From: Roseovarius sp. EL26
GTDB taxonomy: Bacteria; Pseudomonadota; Alphaproteobacteria; Rhodobacterales; Rhodobacteraceae
DNA length: 64,000 nt
Direction: 5' to 3'
Assembly (NCBI RefSeq): GCF_900327775.1
Contig: NZ_OUMZ01000007.1
Coordinates: 186,115 to 250,114, forward strand
Part shown: in pieces, positions 44,681-53,285 of the stretch
How positions within the stretch are numbered: the stretch's first letter is position 1
How the letters are laid out: each line of letters starts with the position of its first letter
Position numbers and translations under genes: made by a program
Notes under the pieces: generated by a model
What the model saw: the letters and a program-made list of their open reading frames with translations, nothing else
Databases searched by the model: none
Told to the model about the DNA's origin: nothing

Positions 44681-45445
44681 TTAATTTGAGGTGTTGACTT
44701 TGCGATGATCACGAATCAGGGCATCTGCAACAGACAAAAGCGCATCCCATTCCGTTTCCCCCTGTTGCAGAGCAGGGGAGCTGGTTGAGTAGGACCAGAC
44801 CCCGGCGGACAGCTTGATCCTCAGATCACGTGTCAGCAGTACAGTTTGCGACAGACTGGCAAATACAGAGTAGCTATAATCACAATGCCCGCCGGGATCT
44901 CTAAAAGAAAAATAAATATTTAGCTCTGGCTGTCCGGGTGTGGCTGCGGTTTCCTCTTTTGACAAAACACGCAATCCTGCTTGCCGAAAACGGGTTTTCA
45001 TAGCGGCCTGCAACTCGTCGCCGAAGGTATCGGAAAACCCTGGGGGGGCTTTTAGCTTACGCACATCAAATCCAAATCCGGATATTCCACGCAAAGCCTC
45101 TATCTTTTCCGATTTCGGGAGCGTTTCGGGATTGAAGCCAAGTATGACCTCCGCAGAGTTATGCTGACAAATACGTGGGGCGTCGGGATGCTCGGCCAGA
45201 CGCCCTTGTGCCATTGCTGCCCCGTCCATCATGCCAAACAGGCGGTACATCGCGCTGCTGTCTGCAGCATCAAACAAACGGCTACTGTACCTGTGTTTTT
45301 TCAGGCAATTTGGCCCATCCGGGCAGCCCGTCCCATTTTGTTCTAGACGTTCCCACAAGATCCAGAAACGATCTTGCATCTGTGCCGTGCTAGGATTGCA
45401 GGCCCAACCAAAGATCAAAAGGCTAAGAAGAATACGGTATTTCAT
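44681..45445 (-). CDS. Secreted protein of unknown function, cysteine-containing
   Basis: A 254-residue protein with an N-terminal signal (MKYRILLSLLIFGWACNPST), cleavage possibly at STA-Q; a lipobox is not clear (GWAC). It has five or six cysteines in the mature part (CPDGPNC, RICQHN, GGHCDYSY) that could form disulfides. The C-terminal half (LNIYFSFRDPGGHCDYSYS, SLSQTVLLTRDLRIKL) is beta-rich. No family recognised. It is 3 nt from the STAS-nucleotidyltransferase gene and 44 nt from GT2, so it is a firm operon member and probably a periplasmic component of the glycan machine. Confidence 0.75.
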   Translation of the reverse strand: MKYRILLSLLIFGWACNPSTAQMQDRFWILWERLEQNGTGCPDGPNCLKKHRYSSRLFDAADSSAMYRLFGMMDGAAMAQGRLAEHPDAPRICQHNSAEVILGFNPETLPKSEKIEALRGISGFGFDVRKLKAPPGFSDTFGDELQAAMKTRFRQAGLRVLSKEETAATPGQPELNIYFSFRDPGGHCDYSYSVFASLSQTVLLTRDLRIKLSAGVWSYSTSSPALQQGETEWDALLSVADALIRDHRKVNTSN

Positions 45446-45448
45446 CGG

Positions 45449-46942
45449 CTATCCTGCCTTTATTAAGCCAAACCAACGAGGGCTATGGGTTTCAGGGTGA
45501 GCCGTTCTGACGACGTTATCTAATGGCTCTGTGTTCACAGTTCGACCGTCGGCCTTTTCAGTTTCTATCGTCCAGAAAGGGGAGGCAAAGCGGTGCGCAA
45601 TCTGGCTATAGGCCTTGATTGCCGTGCCTGGATGTAAAATTGTGCTGTGCAGTTGTGCACTGGTCTCAATTCGGCATTTTGCGCCCAAAACACAAGTGCC
45701 TTCAATTGTGGCACCAGCGCGGACAATACTCTCTGCCCCAATGTAGCATGAACCAGTGAGCTGTGCCCGATTGGAAATATCGACGTTTTCATCTACCCAG
45801 ATGCCGGGTGAAATTTGTTCACCAGTGATCTGAATGTTGGGTATTTTTCCTTGCAATCCTTGTTCTAGAACCCGGGCGTAGTCGCGTCCGCAACCCATGT
45901 CGTGCCAGTAGAAATCACCTTGATAGGTCTGAATTTTCCCACCTAGTTTCAGTACTGTCGGCAGCAAATGTTGCGCAATATCTTGATTGGGCATTTCGCT
46001 GATGGTTTCCAGAACACTGGGGGAAATGATGTAAATTCCGACGCTGGCCATGGTTGACACCGCTTTGTTCACAGGCGGTTTTTTCTGAAATGCTGCCACA
46101 CGGCCTGTGTTGTTGGTGGCGATGATGCCGTATTTTCCGGTTTCATGCCGGGCTATGGTTTTTGTCGCGATGGTGATATGCGCATCGCTGGATTTATGCT
46201 GTGCCATCATTTGTGCGAAATCCAAATCAATCAAAGCATCTCCACACATGACGATGAAATCATCCGCAAAGGCGTTGTTGTTGCGGTGCAATCTTCTCAG
46301 AGTGCTGGCTGATCCAACAGGGCTGCCCTCCCATCCATCGTCAGAATTTGACCCTTCGTTTGAAAATAATATGTTACGTTGGTGAGATGCCTGGAAATGA
46401 GCAATGATTTGCCCCCCAAGGTGACCGGGATTCAGGTAGATATCGCGGACTCCGAACCGCTCCAGATGGGTGATCAAATGTTCCAGAACAGGTTTGCCAA
46501 ACACATCAAGCATTGGTTTGGGGGTGTCCCAGCTCAGCGGTGCCATTCTGGTACCTTTACCTGCGCATAAGATGACCACACGTGTGCCAGTTAAGCTGCA
46601 CCGCCGAAATTCAGGCTGGGCCATTGTATCTTCAAGGCTGGCATAAAGTGGTAAGCTGCGGGTTAGACCATAAGCCTCGATCATGCTGCGCACTTTCGGA
46701 CGGGCCTGACAGAATCCAATACGAAGGTGTTGACTGAATGTTGCGAAAAACTCGACCAAAGCGGCCAGGCCGCAATGCGTGATACGAGCCACACCTGATA
46801 AATCTATCAAAACTCCCATACGGCCCGATCGCACGGCCTCTTGTGCTTTTTGAGACAAAAGACCTGCCGATTGTGCCGATAGGCGGCTGGCGGGCATTCG
46901 GATTATCATAACCTGCGGCAAGAGTTGCGAACTATCACGCAT
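45449..46942 (-). CDS. STAS domain fused to sugar-1-phosphate nucleotidyltransferase
   Basis: A 497-residue fusion. Residues 10-110 have the STAS fold pattern (GVLIDLSGVARITHCGLAAL), in which the switch Ser of anti-anti-sigma factors (DSSG) is replaced by THCG (55-58). Residues 120-380 are a nucleotidyltransferase: LCAGKGTRMAPLSWDTPKPM (uridylyl/mannose-1-P type), CGDALIDLDF, KYGIIATNN, YWHDMGCGRDYARVLE. A left-handed beta-helix repeat follows (about 385-450), as in GlmU/ManC/GDP-mannose-pyrophosphorylase-like enzymes. It should make an NDP-sugar (NDP-glucose or -mannose) for the GT2. The fusion is unusual; a regulatory link to the RsbW-like end of the ABC protein at 32500-34461 is inferred. 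Gap to the acyltransferase gene is 19 nt. Confidence 0.85.
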   Translation of the reverse strand: MRDSSQLLPQVMIIRMPASRLSAQSAGLLSQKAQEAVRSGRMGVLIDLSGVARITHCGLAALVEFFATFSQHLRIGFCQARPKVRSMIEAYGLTRSLPLYASLEDTMAQPEFRRCSLTGTRVVILCAGKGTRMAPLSWDTPKPMLDVFGKPVLEHLITHLERFGVRDIYLNPGHLGGQIIAHFQASHQRNILFSNEGSNSDDGWEGSPVGSASTLRRLHRNNNAFADDFIVMCGDALIDLDFAQMMAQHKSSDAHITIATKTIARHETGKYGIIATNNTGRVAAFQKKPPVNKAVSTMASVGIYIISPSVLETISEMPNQDIAQHLLPTVLKLGGKIQTYQGDFYWHDMGCGRDYARVLEQGLQGKIPNIQITGEQISPGIWVDENVDISNRAQLTGSCYIGAESIVRAGATIEGTCVLGAKCRIETSAQLHSTILHPGTAIKAYSQIAHRFASPFWTIETEKADGRTVNTEPLDNVVRTAHPETHSPRWFGLIKAG

Positions 46943-46961
46943 GAACGTTTCCTTTCCGATC

Positions 46962-48095
46962 TTATGTAGCTGTGGTGCTGGGGGCCAGATCGGGCCAAGG
47001 CAGAGGGCCTAAACCGATTGTCCAGGCCAGATGGCGCGAGTGCGATAGGGCAAAAACAAAGCTGCAGGTTAACGGCAGGGCGAGGCCGATTTTGATGCCC
47101 ACCATTTGCATTGGCGTATGGCCGGGCTGCTGTGCGAGCATTTCAGCAAAATCCAGAAAGATCGGATGGCACAGATAGATCCCAAAGGCGTAAGGGGCCA
47201 GCCGTGACAGGATTGGCGGCCAGTTACGATGCCCAAGACACATGCAAAGTCCGAACAACAACACAGGCATCAAAAAGTCGGCCCAATAGCCCGGGGTGTG
47301 ATCAAACGCCCATTTGCCGGTTTCGATTGTTTGCCATGTGGCCGAAAGCTTGCAGGCAAACAAAATTGCTCCTGTCAGCAGAATTGGAATCAGCCATTTC
47401 TGGCGTGCCTTAACAGTGCTGCCTTGCCATAGGGTCAGTAAGGCCGCGGTAGCCATGCCATACCCTGCATAGGTGATCAGTTTGACCACACGTACCAGAT
47501 ACGGCAAAATTTCATGCCCCCAATAGTGGTGATATAGATACAGATCAGCCTCGCGCTTGGTCAAGAGACATGCAAACACGGAAAATCCCAAAGCCGGGTG
47601 ACGTTGTGCGGCCCGAAAGAGTGGGTATATCAAGATCAAACCAAAAAGTGTTGGAATGAAATGCATGTGATACTTAGCAGTACCCAAGAGTAGAAAACCG
47701 GCCCAGCGTTCAGTCGAAAATAGGTGATCAATCGCAGTTGCACCGTACCCAAAATAATGTGCCTTGATCAAAGAGAAGAGCGCGTAAAACACGGTCCAAA
47801 ATGCGAATGGGACCAACAAGCGCCGGGCTTGAATGGCGATTGTCTGCCCATATGAACGCTGGTTGTGTTGCAGGGCCAACAGAAGCAAAAAGACCGAGAT
47901 CATCAGGAACAGTTCTGTCCGGGCTACATATAGCAAGGACCGTATGAACATTGGCCCGACGCGATCGGTAGCGGAAAAACCGCTAAAGGGCTGGCCGGTG
48001 ATGTCTGCCGTCGCATGCAGACCCACCATCGACAGCCCTGCCATAAGGCGCATGGAATCCAACCAGACCAAACGTTCAGCGCCGTGCGATCGCAT
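46962..48095 (-). CDS. OafA-like acyltransferase (acyltransferase 3 family)
   Basis: A 377-residue polytopic membrane protein with about ten helices, starting RLVWLDSMRLMAGLSMVGLHATADI, the acyltransferase-3 opening with the catalytic-site His (SMVGLHAT). Such enzymes O-acetylate or O-succinylate surface glycans (OafA, ExoZ, WecH). It leads the five-gene minus-strand operon, so its acyl groups probably decorate the cluster's polymer. The start ATG at 48095 faces the OmpA-like gene at 48259, divergent over 163 bp. Confidence 0.88.
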   Translation of the reverse strand: MRSHGAERLVWLDSMRLMAGLSMVGLHATADITGQPFSGFSATDRVGPMFIRSLLYVARTELFLMISVFLLLLALQHNQRSYGQTIAIQARRLLVPFAFWTVFYALFSLIKAHYFGYGATAIDHLFSTERWAGFLLLGTAKYHMHFIPTLFGLILIYPLFRAAQRHPALGFSVFACLLTKREADLYLYHHYWGHEILPYLVRVVKLITYAGYGMATAALLTLWQGSTVKARQKWLIPILLTGAILFACKLSATWQTIETGKWAFDHTPGYWADFLMPVLLFGLCMCLGHRNWPPILSRLAPYAFGIYLCHPIFLDFAEMLAQQPGHTPMQMVGIKIGLALPLTCSFVFALSHSRHLAWTIGLGPLPWPDLAPSTTAT

Positions 48096-48258
48096 ATGTA
48101 CACCTCAGAAATCGATACCAACTTGAGGTATAATTTACCAATGAATCCGAATAATTCGTGAATAAAAACAGAATGTTAATTTTATCTTTGTGCAAATTTT
48201 AACTATTAATCTCTGGTTATAGAAATACAGTTATCTGTAAGGGCGGAGGTAACAGCCC

Positions 48259-48804
48259 ATGAAAGTTTCGGCAGTATGTTTTGGTGTGTATTTATGTTCC
48301 ATAGTTCAGAGTGCGTCGGCGCAAAATCTGACGGATTGGGAATTATGCGAAGCCATTTATCGTGAATATGGCATGCGGACAGAGGCCTGTGATCAGGACC
48401 GAGAGCATACTGAGAAAAAAACAGAAAAGCCTTTGGAAAAAGCCCATCAGCTTAGCGCTGAAGTTAAAGAGAGCCATGTGTTTTTTACTCAAGGAGGGGC
48501 GACCCTTTCAGATAACGCACTACAACAGGTCGCCGGGCTGGCATCCGTGCTTGAGACGGCACCAATGCAGCGCGCATGTTTGCGCTTGGTGGGCCATTCA
48601 GACAGCAGTGGTGGGGCAGAGATCAATCAAACGCTTTCAAAACAGCGTGCAGAATCTGTTGCCGCCGCATTGCGCGCAAAGTTGCAGAATGAAGCCAGAA
48701 TCCTAGAGGTATTAGGGGTGGGTGAGACACAGTTGCTAGAGGGTTTTCCCGGCAAGTCACCTTATCATAGGCGAGTGGCTATTCTGGCGCGCGATTGTCG
48801 CTGA
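48259..48804 (+). CDS. OmpA-like peptidoglycan-associated protein (second, secreted)
   Basis: A 181-residue protein with signal peptide (MKVSAVCFGVYLCSIVQSAS, cleavage near SASA), a charged linker (EHTEKKTEKPLEKAHQL), and a C-terminal OmpA domain with HVFFTQGGATLSDNALQQVA and GHSDSSGGAEINQTLSKQRAE. The Asp and Arg expected to bind peptidoglycan are present; barrel and lipobox are absent. CGGAGG is 10 nt before ATG. It resembles the other short OmpA-like protein (39453-40037) in plan and is divergent from the acyltransferase operon. Confidence 0.85.
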   Translation: MKVSAVCFGVYLCSIVQSASAQNLTDWELCEAIYREYGMRTEACDQDREHTEKKTEKPLEKAHQLSAEVKESHVFFTQGGATLSDNALQQVAGLASVLETAPMQRACLRLVGHSDSSGGAEINQTLSKQRAESVAAALRAKLQNEARILEVLGVGETQLLEGFPGKSPYHRRVAILARDCR

Positions 48805-49698
48805 ATTCCGGGCAGGCATTGCGGTGCGCTTATTGCGTTTATTGGTGATCAATCAGGCGGCGTGATAAATCCGGATATGTGCGGCCACTTTCATCTTTTC
48901 CATTGAAAAATCGTTAATTTGTGAGCGGTTCCTGTGAGTTTGGCAAATCACGTAGCGGCAGATCTGATGCATCGGATTAAGTTGATGAAGCAGCACGTGT
49001 CGAAAGTTGACCTAATGGCGTTACAGTCCTTTGCGTCGAAGGACGTTTCTGGTTGATGGTGCAAGCGTTACTTGTGACGTTTGGCCAAAATGCTTCGATT
49101 GTTTGCGCGCCGGAAAAGGAATGAGAGCATCGACCGGCCTGCCTGGCGAAGCTTACTACCCGTAAACAGGATTACCGCGACAGGTGCCGCAAGCGCATTG
49201 GGGCAACTGTGGTCTGGGTCTGATTAGCAACAATGCCGCGAACAAGAAAACCTTGAAGTGATTCGATTTAGAACGGACACATTTACTGCCTTTAGCGATA
49301 TTGTGGCGACGGAAAGGCACTTTTGAGAGGTTAAGTTTCGTTTTATTACAATGCCTTGAGAGATATTCGCAAAACATTCACGCTATATTTTCGTAACATT
49401 GATGCCTTAGGGGCATCCTATCTATGCGTTCCAAGTCGCCCGTCCGGCAAAGAAATTTTTTATAGCAAGTTTGTTTATTATCCACAGGCAATTTGGAACG
49501 CATCATCTCTCCCTGAAGTTGGGCAGTAGTTTTGCAATTCGGCACTTCGCTGGGTTGCAAAACGCCGTTTTCAAAATTGTTGTTCCCTAAATGTATCGTT
49601 TGGCGTCTTGTGGTAATTGGCGTTAAAGATGTTGCATAAATGGGATGAGGTATGTGTGCCTTGTCATTGAGGCGTAATAACGGATCAAGCGAGACAGT
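48805..49698. other. 894-bp stretch with no convincing gene
   Basis: No frame here has a plausible start, motif or codon pattern; the two minus-strand frames (49156-49377 and 49378-49836) look random and the second overlaps the epimerase start. The composition is AT-richer than the flanks. A perfect 11-bp inverted pair occurs at ATGCGTTCCAA (49424-49434) and TTGGAACGCAT (49493-49503), 58 nt apart, and a small GATGCC/GGCATC hairpin near 49401-49417. The promoter and leader of the epimerase gene must lie toward the right end. Confidence 0.5.
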
Positions 49699-50709
49699 AT
49701 GCGAGTATTTATTACCGGGACGGCAGGTTTTATTGGGTTCCATCTGGCAAAGCTTTTGCTCGAAGATGGCTTTACTGTTCATGGTATGGACGGGATGACC
49801 GATTACTATGATGTACGGCTTAAACAGCGCCGCCATCAGATTTTACTCCAATATCCTGGCTTCAGGGCTACTGAATCCAAATTGGAAGATGTTGAGACGG
49901 TTGACCGGATTACCGACGAATTTAAACCCGAGATTATCGTGCATCTCGCGGCACAAGCCGGTGTTCGCTACAGCCTTGAGGCCCCACGCGCCTATGTTGA
50001 TGCCAATATTGTTGGTACTTTCAATATTATGGAGATCGCCCGACGCCATGAGGTCAAACACCTGCTCATGGCGTCAACATCGTCGGTTTATGGCGCCAAT
50101 ACCAACATGCCTTATGCCGAGACACACAAGGCCGACAGCCCGATGACCATCTACGCCGCCACCAAGAAAGCTGGCGAGGCGATGGGTCATTCCTATGCGC
50201 ATCTTTGGAACATCCCGACGACGATGTTTCGGTTCTTTACCGTGTATGGGCCTTGGGGCCGGCCCGACATGGCACTGTTTAAATTTGTTGATGCAATACT
50301 CGAAGGGCGTCCCATTGATATCTACAACCACGGCGAAATGTACCGTGACTTTACCTACATTACCGATCTGGTGCGTGGCATCCGCCTTCTGATCGATGCG
50401 GTCCCTGTGCGGCCCGCCACTGCAGAGGAAATCCCCGACTGGGACAGCCTTTCACCTGTTGCCCCTTACCGCGTTGTGAATATCGGCAACTCCCAAACGG
50501 TCAAGTTGATCGATTTTGTCGACGCGATTGAGGCGGAGTTGGCTGTGCCAGCCAAGCGCAACTTGATGGAGATGCAAAAGGGCGACGTACCAGCCACATG
50601 GGCCGATGCAACCTTGTTGCGAAACTTGACGGGATATGCGCCGGAAACGGACATAAAGGACGGAATTGCCAAGTTTGTGGCGTGGTTTCGCGACTATTAC
50701 CAGAAATAG
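49699..50709 (+). CDS. NAD-dependent epimerase, probable UDP-glucuronate 4-epimerase
   Basis: A 336-residue short-chain (SDR-extended) sugar epimerase. The NAD-binding Rossmann motif GTAGFIGFHLA is at 7-17, HLAAQAGVRYS is typical of UDP-glucuronate epimerases (LpsL/WbpP-like), and the catalytic Ser-Tyr-Lys set is visible in STSSVYGAN and IYAATKKAGE. GPWGRPDMALFKF and RDFTYITD are further family landmarks. It would make UDP-galacturonate from UDP-glucuronate, as needed for capsule, LPS or EPS. It is separated from the glycan cluster by an 894-bp gap, so membership is uncertain. Confidence 0.88.
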   Translation: MRVFITGTAGFIGFHLAKLLLEDGFTVHGMDGMTDYYDVRLKQRRHQILLQYPGFRATESKLEDVETVDRITDEFKPEIIVHLAAQAGVRYSLEAPRAYVDANIVGTFNIMEIARRHEVKHLLMASTSSVYGANTNMPYAETHKADSPMTIYAATKKAGEAMGHSYAHLWNIPTTMFRFFTVYGPWGRPDMALFKFVDAILEGRPIDIYNHGEMYRDFTYITDLVRGIRLLIDAVPVRPATAEEIPDWDSLSPVAPYRVVNIGNSQTVKLIDFVDAIEAELAVPAKRNLMEMQKGDVPATWADATLLRNLTGYAPETDIKDGIAKFVAWFRDYYQK

Positions 50710-50839
50710 AAGGTTGCCGGACCGACCCCAAGGGCGGTATAGCCTGTGCGGATGGCATTAAATTGCCAAGACCACCCAGCCATATGAACCCGCGCGACGG
50801 CGGCGCTCTGCGCCACTGATAGAACAGGATACCCTCACG

Positions 50840-52465
50840 GTGAAAAAACTATTGCAGACTGGCCTTGCCAATCGTCTGGATCTGACCGGCATGAAACGCA
50901 ACCCTGAAGAGCGGCTCACGGCCGCCGGTATCCGGACCGAATTACTCTCAGGGCTGACCGTTGCATTGGCGTTGGTGCCCGAGGCGGTGGCCTTCGCCTT
51001 CGTCGCCGGGGTGCACCCGCTGGTCGGCCTTTATGCGGCTTTTCTTGTGGGGCTGATCACCGCACTCTTTGGCGGTCGTCCGGGGATGATCTCAGGCGCC
51101 ACTGGCGCTTTAGCCGTGGTTATGGTGGCCTTGGTAGCCGAACACGGGGTCGAATATCTGTTTGCGACCGTTGTGCTGATGGGGATCTTGCAGGTCATCG
51201 CTGGCGTCATGCATTGGGGCAGGTTTATCCGTCTTGTGCCGCACCCTGTGATGCTGGGTTTCGTCAACGGACTGGCGATTGTGATTTTCCTGGCGCAGCT
51301 GGGACAATTCAAAGTGCCGGGTAGCATGGAAAACACTGGCCATGGGATGAGCGGCGGTGAGTGGCTCAGCGGTGGGGCGCTTACCACGATGTTGGGTCTG
51401 GTTGCGCTGACGATGGCGATTATCTGGATCATGCCACGCATCACCAAGGTTATTCCGGCACCACTGGCGGGCATCGGTGTTGTCGCCGCTTTGGTGATCG
51501 GTTTCGGACTGGATGTCCCGCGCGTGGGTGATCTGGCCTCGATCGAGGGTGGCCTGCCGATGTTCCACATCCCAATGGTGCCTTTAAACTGGGAAACCTT
51601 TGAAATCATTCTGCCCTATGCCGTAATCTTGGCGGCCATTGGTCTGATCGAAAGCCTTCTGACGCTCAACCTTGTCAGTGAAATGACCGGAAAACGCGGC
51701 GGGGCAAGTCAAGAATGTCTCGCTCAAGGCGCGGCCAATGTGGTTACCGGTTTCTTTGGTGGCATGGGCGGCTGTGCGATGATCGGTCAGTCGATGATCA
51801 ACGTGAAATCTGGCGGCCGCACGCGACTGGCGGGCACGGCTGCGGCCATCTTTCTGCTGATCTTTATCCTGTTCGCCTCGCCATTGATCGAACAAATCCC
51901 ACTGGCCGCCTTGGTCGGTGTGATGTTCATGGTGGTGATCGGGACATTCGCGTGGAACTCGCTCACTATCATGCGTAAGGTGCCACTGACCGATGCGCTG
52001 GTGATCATTCTGGTGACGGTCGTGACCGTGAAATACGATCTTGCCATCGCCGTTGTTGTCGGTGTGATCGTCTCGGCGCTTGCCTACGCCTGGAGCAACG
52101 CCACCCGCATCAACGCCGACACCGAAGAAACCGAAGACAAGAAAGTCTACCGCATTCAGGGCCCACTGTTTTTTGGCTCCGCCGAAGGGTTTTCCGAGCT
52201 GTTTGACCCCAAAGGTGACCCTGATCTGGTGATCGTAGATTTCGCAGGCAGTCGCGTGGCGGACCAATCTGCGCTTCAAGCAATTGAAGCCATCGCGCTA
52301 AAATATGAAACGGCTGGCAAGCGCATCCAATTGCGCCACCTCAGCCGCGACTGTCACGGGCTGCTGAAAAAAGCCGGCCACTTGATGGTCGACAGCGCCG
52401 ATGACCCGGACTACGAAATCGCCGTCGACTACGGCGTCAAAACCGGAATCTTAGGCGGACACTAA
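50840..52465 (+). CDS. SulP family anion transporter with STAS domain
   Basis: A 541-residue SLC26/SulP-type secondary transporter. The N-terminal membrane part has the family start TVALALVPEAVAFAFVAGV and multiple helices, with GATGALAVVMVALVAEHG in the anion-site region. A cytoplasmic STAS domain follows at about 430-540 (VIVDFAGSRVADQSALQAI). Substrate could be sulfate or bicarbonate. Start is GTG (50840); no strong ribosome site is visible. A terminator follows the stop. Confidence 0.9.
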   Translation: MKKLLQTGLANRLDLTGMKRNPEERLTAAGIRTELLSGLTVALALVPEAVAFAFVAGVHPLVGLYAAFLVGLITALFGGRPGMISGATGALAVVMVALVAEHGVEYLFATVVLMGILQVIAGVMHWGRFIRLVPHPVMLGFVNGLAIVIFLAQLGQFKVPGSMENTGHGMSGGEWLSGGALTTMLGLVALTMAIIWIMPRITKVIPAPLAGIGVVAALVIGFGLDVPRVGDLASIEGGLPMFHIPMVPLNWETFEIILPYAVILAAIGLIESLLTLNLVSEMTGKRGGASQECLAQGAANVVTGFFGGMGGCAMIGQSMINVKSGGRTRLAGTAAAIFLLIFILFASPLIEQIPLAALVGVMFMVVIGTFAWNSLTIMRKVPLTDALVIILVTVVTVKYDLAIAVVVGVIVSALAYAWSNATRINADTEETEDKKVYRIQGPLFFGSAEGFSELFDPKGDPDLVIVDFAGSRVADQSALQAIEAIALKYETAGKRIQLRHLSRDCHGLLKKAGHLMVDSADDPDYEIAVDYGVKTGILGGH

Positions 52466-52472
52466 AGCAACA

Positions 52473-52498
52473 AGGGGCGCACTTCAGCGCCTCTTTTT
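52473..52498 (+). terminator. Rho-independent terminator after the SulP gene
   Basis: GGGGCGC (52474-52480) pairs with GCGCCTC (52487-52493), with one G-T pair and a 6-nt loop, followed by TTTTT. It starts 8 nt after the SulP stop. Confidence 0.85.
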
Positions 52499-52698
52499 AC
52501 TTTTTAATAGGAACGCAGTTTACCGTTTCGAAGGGTTTTGTGTCCATTACGCGCTTTTCAAGGTCGGAAAAAACGGCATTTTCTTGTGGTACTGCCTGTT
52601 GATTAAACCAAAATACAAAGTTTCGAACGTTGACAGCGTCTCTCACTACCTGAAAGAATTGCACCACTTAAAGTACATAATAAATATGGTGATTTGTA

Positions 52699-53241
52699 AT
52701 GAGAGTTCTGCCTGTTTGTATAATATTTTGTGCGTTTGCAACAAATGCCCTTGCTGCCGAAAAATGGAAGGATAACAGAATTAAGTTCTTGTTGAGCTAT
52801 GCTGTGACAAATGATCGATCCTGTATGTACAGTAGGAAGTATTGGATAAAAACATTTAATAAAGCAGTTAAATCTTGCAATGATAAGCCGGGGATAGTCG
52901 AGAACTATAATAAAGACGGATCGATCAACTCCGCACAGTCTTCGATAATTCCAGATAAGATTGCATTTGATGGAAAATCAAGAATACTAAGCCATTTAGA
53001 TGATGGTCAAATGGCAATAAATCTAACTGTGAACTCTACAGATTTTTTGCTGGGAAAACAGAATGTATGCGCTGCGAGTGTTACATTTGATGCGTATCAC
53101 CGTGTTGGCAACAATATAGAGTTTGTTGATAATTTTGTCTACACAACCGCTTTCACTAGCCCATTATGGCATAACTACAATCGAGATATTGGAGCCACTC
53201 TAGAGGCCTTTATTCATGGTATATGTACTAATGCTGAGTAG
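52699..53241 (+). CDS. Secreted hypothetical protein in an AT-rich patch
   Basis: A 180-residue protein with signal peptide (MRVLPVCIIFCAFATNALAA) and no recognised domain. The mature part has several cysteines (RSCMYSRKYW, KSCNDKPGI, NVCAAS, GICTNAE), perhaps two disulfides, and many Asn/Lys/Ile residues. The gene and its 5' flank are clearly more AT-rich than neighbours, which suggests recent acquisition. It stands alone after the SulP terminator. Function unknown. Confidence 0.7.
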   Translation: MRVLPVCIIFCAFATNALAAEKWKDNRIKFLLSYAVTNDRSCMYSRKYWIKTFNKAVKSCNDKPGIVENYNKDGSINSAQSSIIPDKIAFDGKSRILSHLDDGQMAINLTVNSTDFLLGKQNVCAASVTFDAYHRVGNNIEFVDNFVYTTAFTSPLWHNYNRDIGATLEAFIHGICTNAE

Positions 53242-53285
53242 ATATTAGTAGGTGAATCAGCCGTGCCAATATAACTGGGATACCA

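Noticed and set aside
49378-49836. 152-codon minus-strand frame before the epimerase
   Set aside because: Overlaps the conserved epimerase N-terminus; no start signal or domain.
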